Shown: positions 1-12,847, numbered from the stretch's first letter. The stretch: DNA of 64,000 nt from Coptis chinensis (GCA_015680905.1 CM027383.1:40918501-40982500), one strand, 5' to 3'. A program made the numbers and translations. The notes: generated by a model not told the origin, from the sequence alone.

Positions 1-499
1 AAAAAAAAAAAATTGCTCCCCCGGAAGTCTCCATCGAAATTTTCACAATTGTACTCGTGGAGCCCCCCATTCCTATCTATGTTGTTTCCGAGGCCTGCCT
101 TCGTCTTCCAAAGAAGTTTATTTCCTGTTTTATTTCAACTTTAAAGGCCCATCCCATTAAGGAACCACGCTGAAAGTCTGGTGCTAAAAATCACAGAGCA
201 CGCCAGCCCTTGTGGCCTTGTGGTCTTTATATTTGAAGGCCACTATTGAAGAAAGCCCTATTCACGAGGTTACTTACGCACTCTCTTTTTTGTTCAAGTT
301 AGTTTTTATTCAGTGTTCCAAACCTCTTCTCATTAATCGAGATTGCATATAAAAGACGTTATTCATACGCTGTAGCAAGGAGGCATTCAGGTACTCCTTT
401 TCACTCCTCGCCTCTTTCCTCACGTGAGGAGTTTTAATTCTAGTATATCAAGGTTGTTTGACTGCTGTTAGTGTTTCTTTCATATTGACTTAGCCTTGC

Positions 500-2340
500 A
501 TGAGATTAAGGTCTGGTAAGAGAAAACCATCTAACGCTATCTATTGTAAATGTCAACGACACGCCTATCTAGAATATCACACACTACACCTTCGCATCAA
601 TGGTCAAGAAGCAAAAGACTCCTCTTTTGATTTTTACAAAGCCCTAAACGATGGCCCTAAGTCTTGCATCGTTCTTGCATACCCAAGAGGGGATTTTTAA
701 TTCCCGAATATATTTAATTTGTTACCTTTTTTCATAGTTTAGACCACGAAAAGCCTTATCAGCATATGTGTTAGATAGAACAAGTTCTCACTACATTCCA
801 TCCTCCTAGCAGTAGGTTCTAAACAAATTAAACTCGAGGGTGTTTCCTTTCACCCTAGCCGATAAGGCAAAATTGTCTTGGTTAACTACCCAAACGCCTA
901 ATTCTGTGGGACTCATGGGGCCAAACTCATTCAATTGTTTATGGAACAATTTTACCCACCGCTAAAAATAGATGAAATAATTCAAAAGATTTATTTCTTC
1001 CGCTTTAACCCTCATGAATCCTTTTCATAGGCCCTGAAATCGTATACTCATCTTCTTATAGAGTGTCCACATCATAACCTTTGCGAAAGACACCCTTGTT
1101 CGTGCCTTCTTTAAGGGCTTTCACATCATCATAATGAGGTTCTTGATATAATGAATGGGGTAGTTTCCTTAGTAAATGAGCCTCGGAGGCTTATAGGTTT
1201 CTAGAAGATCAATCTAAGCTTAATAATAACTCGGGGTAACGTAAATCCCCGCCTATTAATTCTTCTTCCACAGCCAAGGTTGCCAGATATGTTTGAGGTT
1301 AAAACTGATCCTGAGCTTAGAACTCTAATCGAATCTCTCACAAAAAAGTAGAAGCCATTTCTGTTCAACATAAACCTACTCTTGTCATGAACGTCAACTC
1401 TATTCCATGTAATTTATGTTTGAGTCCTGAGCATCCCGACTCCTATTATCCTTTCGTCTATGAACAACCACCCACACAATTGGATAATATTTGCTCCATA
1501 AATAGCCAGCCTAACACACCTTGGAGACAATACCCCAACTTCGGTTGGCAAAATAATCAACCAGTTACACCTCCGGGGTTTAATAATCAAAATGTTAGGC
1601 CAGCAAACAACTACAACCCAACTCCACCAAGACAAGGACAAGGACCAGGTAATTATAATAATTATAATAATAATAATAGAGGTATCGTCTGCTAATAACA
1701 ACTATCATAACCCACCCATTAATAATTAACGGAGATAGTTCCCTGGGCCACACCACCGGTGGGCCACTACACCTTCATAAACGGATCGCTTCGATGCCTT
1801 ACATGCAAGCTCAACAACATATTCTACAACAGATTCAACAATCTATATAACAACTAACCCAAGAGAAAGCCCAACCAAAAGGTGTGTTTCCAGGTCAAGC
1901 TATACCTAATCCTAAAACACCAAACACAGCCTTCGAAGTAACCGGTAATACTAGTAACGCAAATTTAAACGTAGATAAGTTAAATGCCATCACCACTCTC
2001 CATTCTGGTAGAGTGGTTGATAACATCATAACTATGCACATTGATACACTACCAGTGGTCATTGAAAATGAAAAATTACTAGATACCGATATAGAAACCA
2101 AGATCCTACTCCCCGTAGAGGTACTAGTTAAAACCACAACCCAAGAAAAATGGCCAAGGTTAAAACTCTTATTGACCCATATGCTAAATATAAAAGAGAA
2201 ACCCCCGCTTCCCCGAGAGACTAGCCATGTTAAACAAGGATACAAATTTTGATGAGATTAGGGAAGTTTTAAAAATCTAACGATAAACCTACCTTTCTTG
2301 AAGCTATTAAAAAATTACCACAACATGCTTAGTTTCTAAA
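500..2340 (+). pseudogene. Athila gag remnant (duplicate copy)
   Basis: The reading frame opens with the residues MRLRSGKRK, as in element C, and continues in broken frames through the capsid-like part and the Asn/Tyr/Gln-rich tail near 1,387-1,690. Between about 1,340 and 1,680 it is identical to element C. The zinc-knuckle-like motif near 1,405-1,450 has lost its last cysteine (reads DSYYP), as in element C, whereas element E keeps it. Many frameshifts upstream coincide with CHG sites and may be sequence error. It is non-coding as given. Confidence 0.85.
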
Positions 2341-3891
2341 ATAGTTGTGCACTACTAGGTGGAAAACAAACATTCCAAAAGACGCTTTTTAACTCAATAA
2401 TTTCCCACTCTATCCTAACATAATGGAATCGTATACAAAGACCATGGTCATCCCAATCGTACAATGCACCTTTAGGGATACCCATGATGACAACCGCCTA
2501 TTAGACCAACGAAGTGTTAACTTACTCTTTATTATTTATATAAACAAATAGGTCTAAAAAGAGATGCAACCAACTAAAATGACGCTGCAATTAGTCGATC
2601 GCTCTATTAAGCATCCTAAGGGTGTCGCTGAAAATGTTTTGTTAAAGTTTAAGATTTTTACTACCTAGTTGATTTCGTTTATCCCTCGATACGTAAGTCG
2701 CTAACGACTTTGTTCCTATCATTTTAGCCCCTTCTTGGCAAATAACCGCCAATGCACTCATAAATTGCCGCTAAGATGATTCAATGTCCATGTCCTTTTG
2801 GACACCTTTCTATTGAAGTGAATATTTTCAAAATGCTGCAACATCCTTATCCGATATGACTATTGATGGAGAAGTTAGCATGATCGAAAGTGCTTAGCTA
2901 AAGATTATTTCAACAACATCGCTTCTAGAGAATCGATGCATAAATTCCTTCCCTTCGTTTCCGACTTTGATGATGACTCCACGTAGAGGAAGTCAGCTTT
3001 TTCGAGTCTACTCCTATCTTAGATCCTTCACACTCCATCTTTCGAAGTTTGAAGACCTCTTACCTAAACAAGTCTTTACTACTCAAGATCAAGACCTCCT
3101 GAAGCCTTATTGCCCATTCCTCCCACCTCCGTGCTTAAACCTCTTCCCCGAAAGGAAATATATCCAAACTTTGATATGGATGGTAGTTATCCGTGATTAT
3201 ATCTTCTCGGTTTGTCCGATGAAAAGGCATGTTTGATTAGGGTGATCGGGGAACATCGCTCCGGGATCGGTTAGTCCCCTTTGACGACATTAAAGGGATT
3301 GACCCTAAGTGTATGCACACGGTCGATACATTTGGAGGATAACACGAAGACTTCATGTGGACCTCAAAGATCAATTGAACCCCCGCCATGAAAGAGGTGG
3401 TCGAAGAAGTCTTACGGTTGCTCGATGCGGGTATCATATATCCCATCTCCGATAGCGAACGGGTAAGCCCCATTCAATGAAGTTCCTAAGAAATTAGGGG
3501 TTACCATTATGCGTAATGCTGCTGGTGAATATGTTTCCACACGAAGTTCTACTTTTAAATGGAGGATTTGTATTGACTAACGACGCTTAAACGCCTATAA
3601 CACCTAAAGGATCACTTTCATTTACCTTTATAGATTAGATGCTCCGGACGCCCAGTCGGGTCATGCTTATTACCTGTTTAGATGGCTACCGCTATTTTCG
3701 TGATTATTATTGATCCCGACTTTACTAAGACAAGACTACCTTCACATGTCTTTTGAACATATGCCTATAAACGTCGTCGCTCGACCTTGTAATGCCCCCG
3801 GGTAATCTTCCAGTATACCTATATCTTTTAGTGACATGGGAGCACTTCCATGGAAGTTTCATGGATGATTTTTTGTATCTATGGAGACAAG
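2341..3891 (+). pseudogene. Athila protease and reverse transcriptase remnant (duplicate copy)
   Basis: Homology to element C runs through the retropepsin region, the protease-RT linker and the RT fingers and palm, up to the MDDF motif near 3,860-3,880. The protease active-site segment, DLGAS in element C, is scrambled here at about 2,505-2,515. RNase H and integrase are missing because the copy ends at 3,891. Frameshifts are dense and cluster at CHG trinucleotides. It cannot encode a functional polyprotein. Confidence 0.85.
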
Positions 3892-5300
3892 TGGTGGATG
3901 TGTCTAGAGTTCACGAAATCCAGAACAATTTGGTTACATTGTGTTTGCTGGAAATGTACTTTTCCACCATCATTTTGACATTATGGTGCATCTCACAATT
4001 CATCTTGTACATGAGGTGAGCTTTGTGGTCCAAGATTCTTCCTCGTGGATGTATCCATTTGAGAGGCAAGTACAAGCTAATTTCTTATATTTTCAATAAT
4101 TCAACGAAGCTTCCCCTTTTTCTCTAACTCTTATATGTATTAAATTTTTAGATTCATGAAGATATTGAAAAAAGGATCGTTCGAAATCGAAATCGTCGAG
4201 AAAAGATGCATTATGAGAATTATCTTGTTGAGAAGTTGGGAGTTTCTTCGAGTACTTATCGTGTTTAAAACCGTGGGAGTTCCTTTAGGAAGAAACATGG
4301 ATACCAACAACAAAAAAAAAAAGATACAATATCCAACGGGAAGCCTCTTGGTGGTACAAAGGTTGTTGGAGTGGAACAATACTCTTGGGGAGCAAAAGCA
4401 TCGGTGTGTTTTGCAAAACACGATGACGCATAACTTTATATTGAGTAAAGTCGGCATTAATTATACCTAATAATAGTAATCTTCACAAGAAAACTATGAA
4501 AGTTTCTTGCTTAATTTGGACAGTTTGATAATTCTTTGTATTTTCCTAATTATGTCTTTGTAGGAAGCATATGGAGCACCTAAGGCGTAGTAATCCCCTT
4601 AGGTCGGGGGAAACGGCTAACAAGATGAGCACCACCGCGACCTTTATTTCGGCAAGCAAAATGGTATACTAATTGAACTTGCATCACATTTAATACCATA
4701 TTATAAATGTGACTAACAAGTCCCAAACCTGCAAAAAGCAGGTTGAGGAAGAGGAAATGATTCAGGGAACGATCTCTAGGACATCTTGAAAGTTGTAGCT
4801 CAAGGACCTCGTCGAGGCGTTATAAAATGCTCACGGCTATGTTATTGGCGGGTTTCGGCTTTCATACAAAGGCTCATGAAGCATCACTAGTAAACCCGAA
4901 TAGTGGTGTAAGCTTAGTGGCTTCAACCAAAGGTAAATTGCTGCTAGTGCAAGGATAAAACCCAGTCATTTTAGGGATGTGTTATTACGGTGTTATTCAA
5001 AAATATGGTTGCTTGACTATATGGCGCTTTAAAGTCCCAAAGATATTCAAGTGTGATTGGGTTGACAGCAGAAATGGCGTCAAAGTGGATGAATTGGTTT
5101 CACATAAATTTGATCTTGGTAGAATAGGCCATAAATCGGACTCTTTTGTTATGGCCTCCCAAAGCCAAGCAAGTATTTTATGTACCAGACCATTTCGACC
5201 CAAGATGGTCAATAACATTGAGGGCTCTGAAAAGAGACTACCATGAGGGAGGAGAATGAGGATGAGATCAACGTTAGTTTGCTCTATTGACCATACAAGC
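3892..5300 (+). pseudogene. CACTA (En/Spm) TNP2-type transposase, C-terminal remnant
   Basis: Translated pieces match the C-terminal part of plant CACTA transposase-like proteins. First comes a DUF4218-like block at about 3,930-4,080, with the signature IMVHLTIHLVHE and SSWMYPFER. Next is a block reading KHMEHLRRSNP near 4,565-4,600. Last is a DUF4216-like block at about 4,980-5,245 with FKCDWVDSRNGVKVDEL and GHKSDSFVMASQ. Frames change between blocks, and GT-AG introns may explain some of this. The catalytic N-terminal half is absent, replaced by the Athila duplicate at 3,891. It probably belongs to the same CACTA lineage as the C48-protease gene downstream. Confidence 0.8.
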
Positions 5301-5749
5301 AAATAAAAGTTTGCGAAGTTATTTCTTTGGGTTCTTATGCTCGTGCAAATTGTGAGGGATATGGATCCGATTCGACCTAAAACATATTTTCTTTCATTCC
5401 AAAGGAGTTGGTTTATCTTGTACCGGATATTTTATCATTTTAGTTTATCACTAGAAAAGTTTGTTTAGTTAATTTTTTTCCTCATAAAATTTATTTGGGT
5501 TTATTTTGATTTGTTATCTTACCTTAAGTAAAATTGTGTAATCATTTTAGAAGTTATAGTTGTTATCTTATTTGGCTTCATGTGCTTTTATTCATGTCTA
5601 CACTCTGCGGGGGAATTTAACATGGATCGGAAGAAAAACTCAATCCTAACACGGAAGTGGATTGAGACTCTTGACTCGGACATGGATCCGAAGAAAACTT
5701 CAATTCTAACATGGAAGTTATTGAGACTCGACTCAAACATGGAAGAAAA

Positions 5750-6300
5750 TGTGACACAATCCATGGAGAGAAAAGGAAAGGTAGAGGATAGCTTATATGC
5801 TCCACGTCTTACAAAGATGAAAGAGAATGAAGCGTGTGGATGTTGTATTCAATCAAAATGGTCAACGTATTGGTGAATTAGGGAAAGATTTGGCTAGCTA
5901 CTCGGGGTTTGTCGGTTTTTCGAAGTTTCCATTGCTACTTATGGCAATTGGCATGATGTCAAAGGAGAAGTTTAGACAGATTATGGAAATTTATAAAGGT
6001 AAAAAGTTCGAAAATAAAATTACTTAATTAGATAGTCTTAATTCTTTGCTAGTTTCAAAATCTCTTTGTATGTGTTTAAGGGAAATTCAACTTGGAAGAC
6101 CATTTAAATGAAAGGTACTTTGCAAGATATCGGTGAGAAATGGATAGAATTCAAGAGCAGGTGACCGAGGTTCTACATCACACCATTTAAAGACCAACTC
6201 GAATTGCTTAGAAAACCTCCCAGAATATCTGAAAAATATATCAACCAAGAAGATTGGGACAAGTTTGTTAAATCGAGATTGGTGATGAATTTCTGTATAC
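5750..6300 (+). pseudogene. Transposase_24-like (Ptta/En/Spm) fragment
   Basis: The translation around 5,810-6,030 reads LTKMKRMKRVDVVFNQNGQ, then IGELGKDLASYSGFVGFSK. A second block at 6,105-6,285 reads IGEKWIEFKSR, PFKDQLELLRKPP and ISEKYINQEDWDKFVKSRL. This succession is typical of the Transposase_24 domain of plant CACTA elements: a basic start, a GQxIG motif, then a WxxFK block and an Ix-x-WxxFV block. A break separates the two blocks, which fits an intron or a frameshift. It follows the TNP2 piece in the same orientation, the usual CACTA gene order. Confidence 0.65.
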
Positions 6301-6326
6301 TATTTTAACAATGAATTTCTGCTTAT

Positions 6327-6329
<3 letters not shown>

Positions 6330-6358
<29 letters not shown>
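6330..6358. repeat. Poly-T tract
   Basis: A run of about 29 T is visible here. Its true length cannot be trusted if the assembly used long noisy reads. Confidence 0.95.
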
Positions 6359-6559
6359 CTTTCTTTCTCTACTTGCATGAATACCATTTGGTTGTATATG
6401 AGTGTGGAAATTGGAGTCACTAGATAAGAATACATGATGCTCTGCATAAAGCTAGGGATGAGTTGTTTCATTTAAGTCATAGAAGAGAAATGATGGGCTT
6501 ATCTGCTTTTGATCTAGGCGAGTGTCGGCTTTTTGAACTGGAGGGAATGCCAAGTGCTT

Positions 6560-7376
6560 TATAACATATTACTTAGGAAGTCTAAGCTGGGCGGATCATT
6601 TTCAAGAATAGGAATTTGCCGACTCGCTTCGGAAGTTTGTAATCGTAGTCTTTTAGTTTAGTCGGCATTCCATAGAAGATCTACAATGTTCCCGACAGTG
6701 AAGTTGTGTCGAGAAAACATAGTAACATAGAAAAACTTGGAAGGGTGGACAATTAGCTATAGCACCCGCTTCTCTCACGGGCTTTTTTTTCTTTCGGAGG
6801 GTCTTGCTTCCTGCTCTTCCCGGCTCTTATTCCTTAGTAACCCCGTTCGACCGGAATTGACCTTTACCTTACAGGCTTTCTTTCTAATGAAAGAGCGTAG
6901 AAGGGGCGTCGTGGGTGCATCAGTTTAGTTTGGTCTTAGCTTATCGTTAGGGCACTAAAATAAAAAGGCTTGAAAGCCGGCTAGCTCGCGCTTGAAATGT
7001 GCCATGCTTCTATAACAAAGGGCATTCTGAGATTGAGAGGAAGTGGTATGATAAGGCGCAAGAAGGCCCACGAGCTACGTATCTATCGCGGCTAAAATCA
7101 CTGGAACGAGCCGGAGTTGAAGAGCAAGACTCCTTCTCTTGAAAACTCACTTTAAAAGGTTAGGAGATGCTCAAGCCGTCCTAGGGATTGAGAAAGAGAA
7201 GATCTCGACTAAATGAGAGGGAATCTCTAGCGGATCTTTTCTAAGCGGGGAAGATGCCTGCTTTGAAGTATTGGGGTTTCAAACCTGAGATTTTACTTTT
7301 TCTAGTAGGTTTACGGTCGAAAGAATCACGGGAGTGCTTTTTTTCTATGTGTAATAGTTGTAGAGAAAAGTACGAG
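6560..7376. other. Organelle-like insert, possibly mitochondrial (NUMT)
   Basis: This patch is clearly richer in G+C than its neighbours and has a word style typical of plant mitochondrial intergenic DNA, for example the CCCGCTTCTCTCACGGGC run near 6,763 and CCGGCTAGCTCGCGCTT near 6,977. No transposase or host protein is readable in it. It interrupts the CACTA material. The call rests on composition and resemblance only; a database search would decide it. Confidence 0.35.
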
Positions 7377-7649
7377 AATTGATAAGGGAGGGAGCAATAC
7401 CGGGATTGCCTCGACTACATTTACGTTAATGGGACATGGAGGGCTAAAGGTTTAGCTAAATCTCTGTTGTTGCCATTAAGGGAGGAGTCCGAATTCGATT
7501 CTAGAAGGCAGTTAGGGGATGATCTTTTTGAAGCATTATGGCGGAAATATATTCAGGATGAAGAGAAGGTTGCTAACAATACCGTAAAATTAGTAGAAAG
7601 GATGACAATGAATCACTCCTTGTCTGATTTATTTAGTGCTCACGACTAA
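7377..7649 (+). other. Unrecognised open reading frame fragment
   Basis: An open frame of roughly 85 codons ends at the stop at 7,647-7,649. It is hydrophilic and charged, with segments such as LPLREESEFDSRRQLGDD and RKYIQDEEKVANN. I do not recognise the family. It has no convincing start context and lies next to the organelle-like patch, so it may be part of the same insert or of the CACTA interior. Confidence 0.3.
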
Positions 7650-9677
7650 TCTTTGCGATGGATAGAGCATCTAGAATAGGTCTGTAATTTGTTTTTTCTG
7701 TTGTCATAGTTGGCTGAATACCTCATTGTATTCAACAATGTTCTTTTCATTTTATTTTTGAGGGTGATGAAATGGTTAAGGCGTGATCCACCTTCTTGGT
7801 GTTTGATTTAGCATGAGGTTCATCATCCAACTTAAACATGCCTCTTGTTATGTTGACAAGTTTGAGTTTTTGTGTGGCTATCTCAGGTACAATCCGACCC
7901 CAACCATCCAAATGTCGGTTAAACAATCTCATCGAATGAAAAAAGGTGGCTAACAAGTATTCTAACTTCCTTGCTTTCTCGATTGAAATAGGATGACTCT
8001 TTACATCTAAACAACGAAAACAACAAGTGAAGTTGTGTTAGAATTCTATCGCCACCAATCAAATAAATATCTATCGCCCAGAGTACAATTCACTGATCTC
8101 ATGAAGCGGAACAAGTTCACGTCCATGGGAACTTCTTATTGATCAAGGATACGTGCCAATATCTCATAATTACAAGTGTAGGAGAGTCGAGGAGTTAAAT
8201 TATCTTAGGTGCATTGTGTTATCTATTTATCTAACCGCAAGTACAATTCTGATCTCATGAAGCAGGGAACAAGTTCACTGTCCGTGGGGAACTTCTTATT
8301 GATCAAGGATACGTGTATGGTTGGTGATAGGTTATGCGTGCTTAGTGAAATATCGAGATTAATATGTGTGTACTCATGGGCTATATAAAATTTCTGAGGT
8401 TGTATAAGCTGAGCGGTGAAATAACCCGGGGAGCTCATAATTGCTCCAGGTGGGTTTCTTAGTCTATATTCTTGTTCAAACCGAGCCTTTAGGATTACCT
8501 TTAACTAGGCGGTGTACCCGGTTGAAGTGCTGGTAGTAGATAAAGGTAATTTGAACCATCTTTTGATAGACACCTTGCGCCATGGGTAAGGATTTACTAT
8601 ATTCCCTTTTCGTTTCGACTTGATTTACGAGTAAGAACGGCTTTGAACCTTTGTTTTTGAAGGTCCATCTAGGGATGTCTGTTGTGATTTATGTTGGGGT
8701 AGCTCGGTGCAACTCTAAAGTGTTGCTTGAGTGTTTTAATTGTTAATTGGAATGTGTGGTAACCAGATTCGGCATCACTAAAACTATAGATTTCTATATT
8801 AGGAAATTTAGAATAGATTTTCAAACTTACTAGTCTGTCACAATTATTTCCATTCAACAACTTGCTAGAATGCTAGCTAACATAATGGAGTTTAACCTTT
8901 AGGTATGGTTTATAGTTATCTGAAATTGAATTCATTGGGTGATGAATATCCCGCCTTGACATGAAATTTTGTCTCCCAAGATCTACATGCTCACGACTTA
9001 TGAACTGTTTTTATTGTAATTTGTCTTGATTTTTCATTTCACTCTAATTCTAGTGGTGATAGATGAGAACTAGGTATATTACATTTTTTTGGGGTCATAT
9101 TACTGTATTTTGAGTTTTTGGTTGGCTTATAAGGTTTAGAACCTTTGTCGGTAATCAACTTTGTGTTAGTAAGTTGGTGTAAGCTCTGTATGACCTATTT
9201 TATGTTGGGATTCACTTTTTGCATAAGAATGTAATATTGTAATTAGAGTTTGATCCCAAGAAAATGTGTAGATGAAGAGTATGTATGCAACTCACAGCGT
9301 GAGTTTTACGCTAGCATTTCTCAAAATATGGTATTCATAGAAAATACTTAATATTTAAGCTATCAATTTTCTTGTGCAGACTATATGTGTCCCTTTTCCT
9401 TTCTAAATACATCACTAATTCACTTGGACAATAGGATGTTGCTGCTCTCTCTTTCTTGAGGGCCTTTCTAAAGAAACACGGAAGCGGGTAATACGAGAAT
9501 AAGGTAAGGTTTGGCTAGACTATTACCGATCCATAAAACTAACATCCAAGTAGCTTAGAATGAAATTTTGTTATCATTCTCATCATATAACCCCTTTGAA
9601 TACTATGAAATCAATAGCTCTAAGCCTGGCGATTGATGTTTTTCTTTTTATAATGAAAGAATTAAAAGAACTTCAGG
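7650..9677. other. No recognisable gene
   Basis: AT-rich sequence with no readable conserved protein on either strand. The only structure seen is the direct repeat at 8,077-8,314. It probably represents decayed CACTA interior or inserted repeats. Confidence 0.5.
8077..8314. repeat. Imperfect direct repeat, two units of about 80 bp
   Basis: The units at about 8,077-8,154 and 8,231-8,314 share GTACAATTC, GATCTCATGAAGC, GGGAACTTCTTATTGATCAA and GGATACGTG. They differ mainly at CTG or CAG positions, for example CACTGATC against CTGATC and AAGCGGAAC against AAGCAGGGAAC. The same CHG-type differences are seen between the large repeats in this window. Confidence 0.75.
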
Positions 9678-9842
9678 ACATTAGAGTTAGCATAATTTTA
9701 GTGCGGTTAGCACATTAGAGTAGCATAAGAGTGCTAAGAGTAGCATAAGAGCAACTTGTTTTTCTGCACATTAGAGTAGCATAAGAGTGCTAAGAGTAGC
9801 TTGTTTTTCAGCACATTAGAGTAGCATAATTTCAGCACTCTT
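9678..9842. repeat. Minisatellite with ACATTAGAGTAGCATAAGAG unit
   Basis: Four starts of the unit ACATTAGAGTAGCATAA occur at 9,678, 9,712, 9,768 and 9,813, with unit lengths of about 34 to 56 bp. Units contain an internal GTGCTAAGAGTAG and a CTTGTTTTTC(T/A)GC segment. No gene is associated. Confidence 0.8.
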
Positions 9843-10380
9843 ATTCTACTGTTTTATTTTTTCCATCTAGATGATACTGTTGATAGATGATTCGAGTCTA
9901 GTTGCGTGTGGGGATTGTATTGTCAGTTTTAGCAGGCTTTTGTCCTCACCCAAATGAGATGATAAGTGTAGAATTGTTTTGCAGGAAATTAGCAAGCTCA
10001 ATTCACAGTGGTGGCGACAAAAAATATAACCACCGGGCCAGGGAAAGATGAGTTTGGCTAATCTTGGTGAAAATTTAAATGCGTGCATTGTTAACATTTG
10101 TCTAGATTCCACGGACACATTATACACCATGCAAATATGTTCGACTAAGTTGTTTGCATGATTATTGTTTAACCATAGAAAAAGAGTTGGGACCAGCTTT
10201 TGATCCATCGATAGGACTATAATATGGAAAAGATCGCACCAAAATGAAAAAAGGAACATACAAAGGCGATCTTTGCTAAAGAAGTAGATGAAAAATCGTA
10301 AGATCAACTTTTTGTCAATACTTTTTATGGTCCTTATCAATGCTTATGTTCTAATATATTCCAATTCCTTTTTATTTGAA
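9843..10380. other. No recognisable gene
   Basis: Nothing readable was found. A 157-codon minus-strand frame covers 9,867-10,340 but has the hydrophobic, Phe/Leu-rich look of a chance antisense frame and matches nothing I recognise. Confidence 0.5.
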
Positions 10381-12795
10381 AAAATATATATTAAGGATGT
10401 GCTGAAAAAGCAAGTTGCGAGGGGGAAGGTATCTACTCAAGGAAGCAAAGGCGTCTTAACTTTAGCATTAGGCACACCCGAACATTCCAGGTCGTGTGAG
10501 ATCTCTTGAGGGGGAAGGGGTTATACCCACCCGCGACTTCAGCCTCATGAAGCGTGGCTCACAGAAACACATCGCTAACCTTGAGTCAACAATTCAAGAG
10601 GACCAAGAAAGAATACAAAATTCTGAGGACCCAAAATTTGTTCGAACAAAACCGGAATTTCGGGACTTCAAAAGAATTAAGGATGGTGTTAGAAAGAGTC
10701 CAAAGGTTGGAGAATGGAGGCTCAAAAGAAAAGATCTCTTCAAACATAGCGTTACTAGTGTCATTAGAGATCATATGGTGCGGCTCATCGTAATAATTTG
10801 TTTTTCTGACATACTGAACATCAAGGGCATAAAGTAGTGAGAAAATTTCAGCAAGTAAGTATTTTGTTTATCATGATCCACAACTTTCTTTTTGTTCCAT
10901 GCGTAATAATTTGTTTTTTTTGACATGTAGTCCAAAGACAAGGCCAAAACAACCCAACCGTCATCAAAGCTGAAACCTAGTCATGTAAAGAGAGTATATA
11001 AGAAAGGAGCAGTTCAATCACCTTCTTTGGGTCCCAAATCTGGTCTAGGAAGGTAAATTTTAATTAACTTTTGCAATATAGAAATAATTTGCTTTGGTTC
11101 CAATATGATTTGCTTGGCGATTTGAGGAGCAAGAGTGTAGTTTATTTGTGAATTCTAGAACAAATATTGTTGCTAAAAGATTGGTCTACGAGGAGTGTGG
11201 ACCAAACGATAAAGTTCACGGTCATCTTTTGGGATCTGGGAATTTTCGTGTGGCGGTTAAGTCACTTGTTTCTAAGGATGCTGGTCGTTACTATCTTCCT
11301 ATACAAGTGAATTACGAGTTCGTGCATGTGGAAGATGTAGTTGGCACACAAGTTCCATGGCCAAAAGACCTTGTTCTTTTTAAGGACGACATTGAGGTAA
11401 AAGAGCCTTTTATATGCAATTTTTAATTTCCGACCAGCTATGATTTTAGCGCCTGGTTGGTTTGAATTTTCAATAATTTAGGAAGAGACAAGTAAAAGTA
11501 GTGCTAGTAGTCATCAAGGTCCAATTGATTCTTTCAAGGGACTGCTCAATATCATGCTTCGAACCCATGGTGTGGTATTTTTCGGTTGGAAAGAGTTGTT
11601 TGGAGAAGATCTGAGAAAAAATTTGTTATCGAGAAATGTGATTTGTTGGATGTGTGTAATATGGATAGCTTAGAAGCTGTTTGTTTAATTGCATACATGA
11701 GGTAAGCATATCTTGAAGGTTTTATTATTGGTGATTTTAATCAAATATTAGTTATTTAAATTTATTTATGACGTGATTTTTCCTTTTAGAATCCTTTCTG
11801 ATGAATTTGTGAGTTCTTTGCCAGTGACATATCGTTGGATTTGTTAATCCTTTATCTTTTACAAGAGCAGATGGAACTGCTAAAACTGAAATCATTGTAG
11901 AAACATTGCGGAATGCAAGTGGAAAGAAAATTGTTCTCATTCCTTACAATCCGGGGTAAGGACATAAGCGATCCTATCACGGTGTATTGTTTAAATTGAT
12001 AAAACTATCAATTATCTTGATTGTTTTCCATTCTTTTTTTTCCCCTTTTTCTTTCATAGCGGCCATTGGGTTTTAATTGTCATTGATCTATCCGCATTAT
12101 GTCTTTCATTTTGGTTGGATTGAAGCATGGTGAACCAAGCTCAGATATAGCAATATATTTTAGGAGGTGAGCATAGCTATATTTTTGACATATCTTAACA
12201 TTTTGAGGTACTACCATAGTGAAGGTACATAAATGATTGAATTAAATGAAGTACTAAAAGCGTATCCAATTAGACTTCCCACTAGCGATTGTGAATTAAA
12301 TGTTTTGCATTTATCTTTGTGAAGTCTGCGGTCCTCACATTGCAAAGGGTTGATGGGAAACGAAGTTCAGCATTTGAAGTGGGACAAGATCAAGGTAAAC
12401 AAATCCTACACATTATTGTCTTTTTCTTTGAAAAGTATATGTTTACATATGTTGTGAGTCTATATGTTAGGGCCCATATCAACCCAGGTGTACACGAGTG
12501 TGGGTATTATACAATGAAGTTTATGAGGGAAATAGTAGAAGCTTGTTCATTTGGATCATTTGAAAATAAGGTATTCGAAAGTTTTGACAAACACTTTATT
12601 TGGCTCAATTCAACGACTTCGCCTTATTCTTATATAGTAACTATACATGTTGTGCTTTGACTCATCTAGATAACAAATTTAGAACTGAAGGAGACATACA
12701 CGCAAGATGAACTTGACGGTGTTCGGCTCGATATTATTCAGTTCATCCAGGAAAATGGGGTGTTTCAGTCGGAAGCGAATGAGGATGAGTTTTAG
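10381..12795 (+). pseudogene. CACTA-associated C48 (Ulp1-like) protease gene, broken
   Basis: Pieces occur in the order typical of the second gene of plant CACTA elements. The block LTLALGTPEHSGRVR is at about 10,450-10,500, followed by a charged coiled-coil-like stretch. A DUF8039-like block at 11,150-11,400 reads YEECGPNDKVHGHLLG and later GTQVPWPKDLVLF. The protease core has its histidine in PYNPGGHWVLIVID, reached across a 104-bp GT-AG intron (11,956-12,059), and its likely catalytic cysteine in HECGYYTMKFM near 12,490-12,520. The last exon ends at the TAG at 12,793-12,795. Frames are broken in several places; one break lies at the CCCAGG just before the cysteine block, a CHG site that could be a sequence error. 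Such proteins are thought to act in deSUMOylation. Confidence 0.8.
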
Positions 12796-12847
12796 CTATG
12801 TTCGGACCCCTCCAGTTTAATTTATGAGTCTTACCTTTTTAATTTAT

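Larger units (their letters stand above)
1..3891 (+). mobile_element. Truncated duplicate of an Athila-type Ty3/gypsy interior
   Basis: This stretch follows positions 31,320-35,205 of element C almost base for base, covering the 5' leader, gag, protease and the start of reverse transcriptase. It then stops abruptly at 3,891, where CACTA sequence begins. It shares inactivating changes with element C, such as the stop after the residues HMC in gag and the TATATAA stop before the protease region, so the two are copies of one already dead element. Most differences are small scrambled changes at CAG, CTG, CCG or CGG sites. No LTR is visible on this copy; its left end lies outside the window. Confidence 0.9.

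Noticed and set aside
1414..1701. Minus-strand frame with a poly-isoleucine run (also at 32,723-33,019)
   Set aside because: Shadow of the Asn/Tyr-rich gag tail on the opposite strand.
9867..10340. Minus-strand open frame of 157 codons
   Set aside because: Composition is like a chance frame, no domain is recognisable and it overlaps the region leading into the plus-strand C48 gene.
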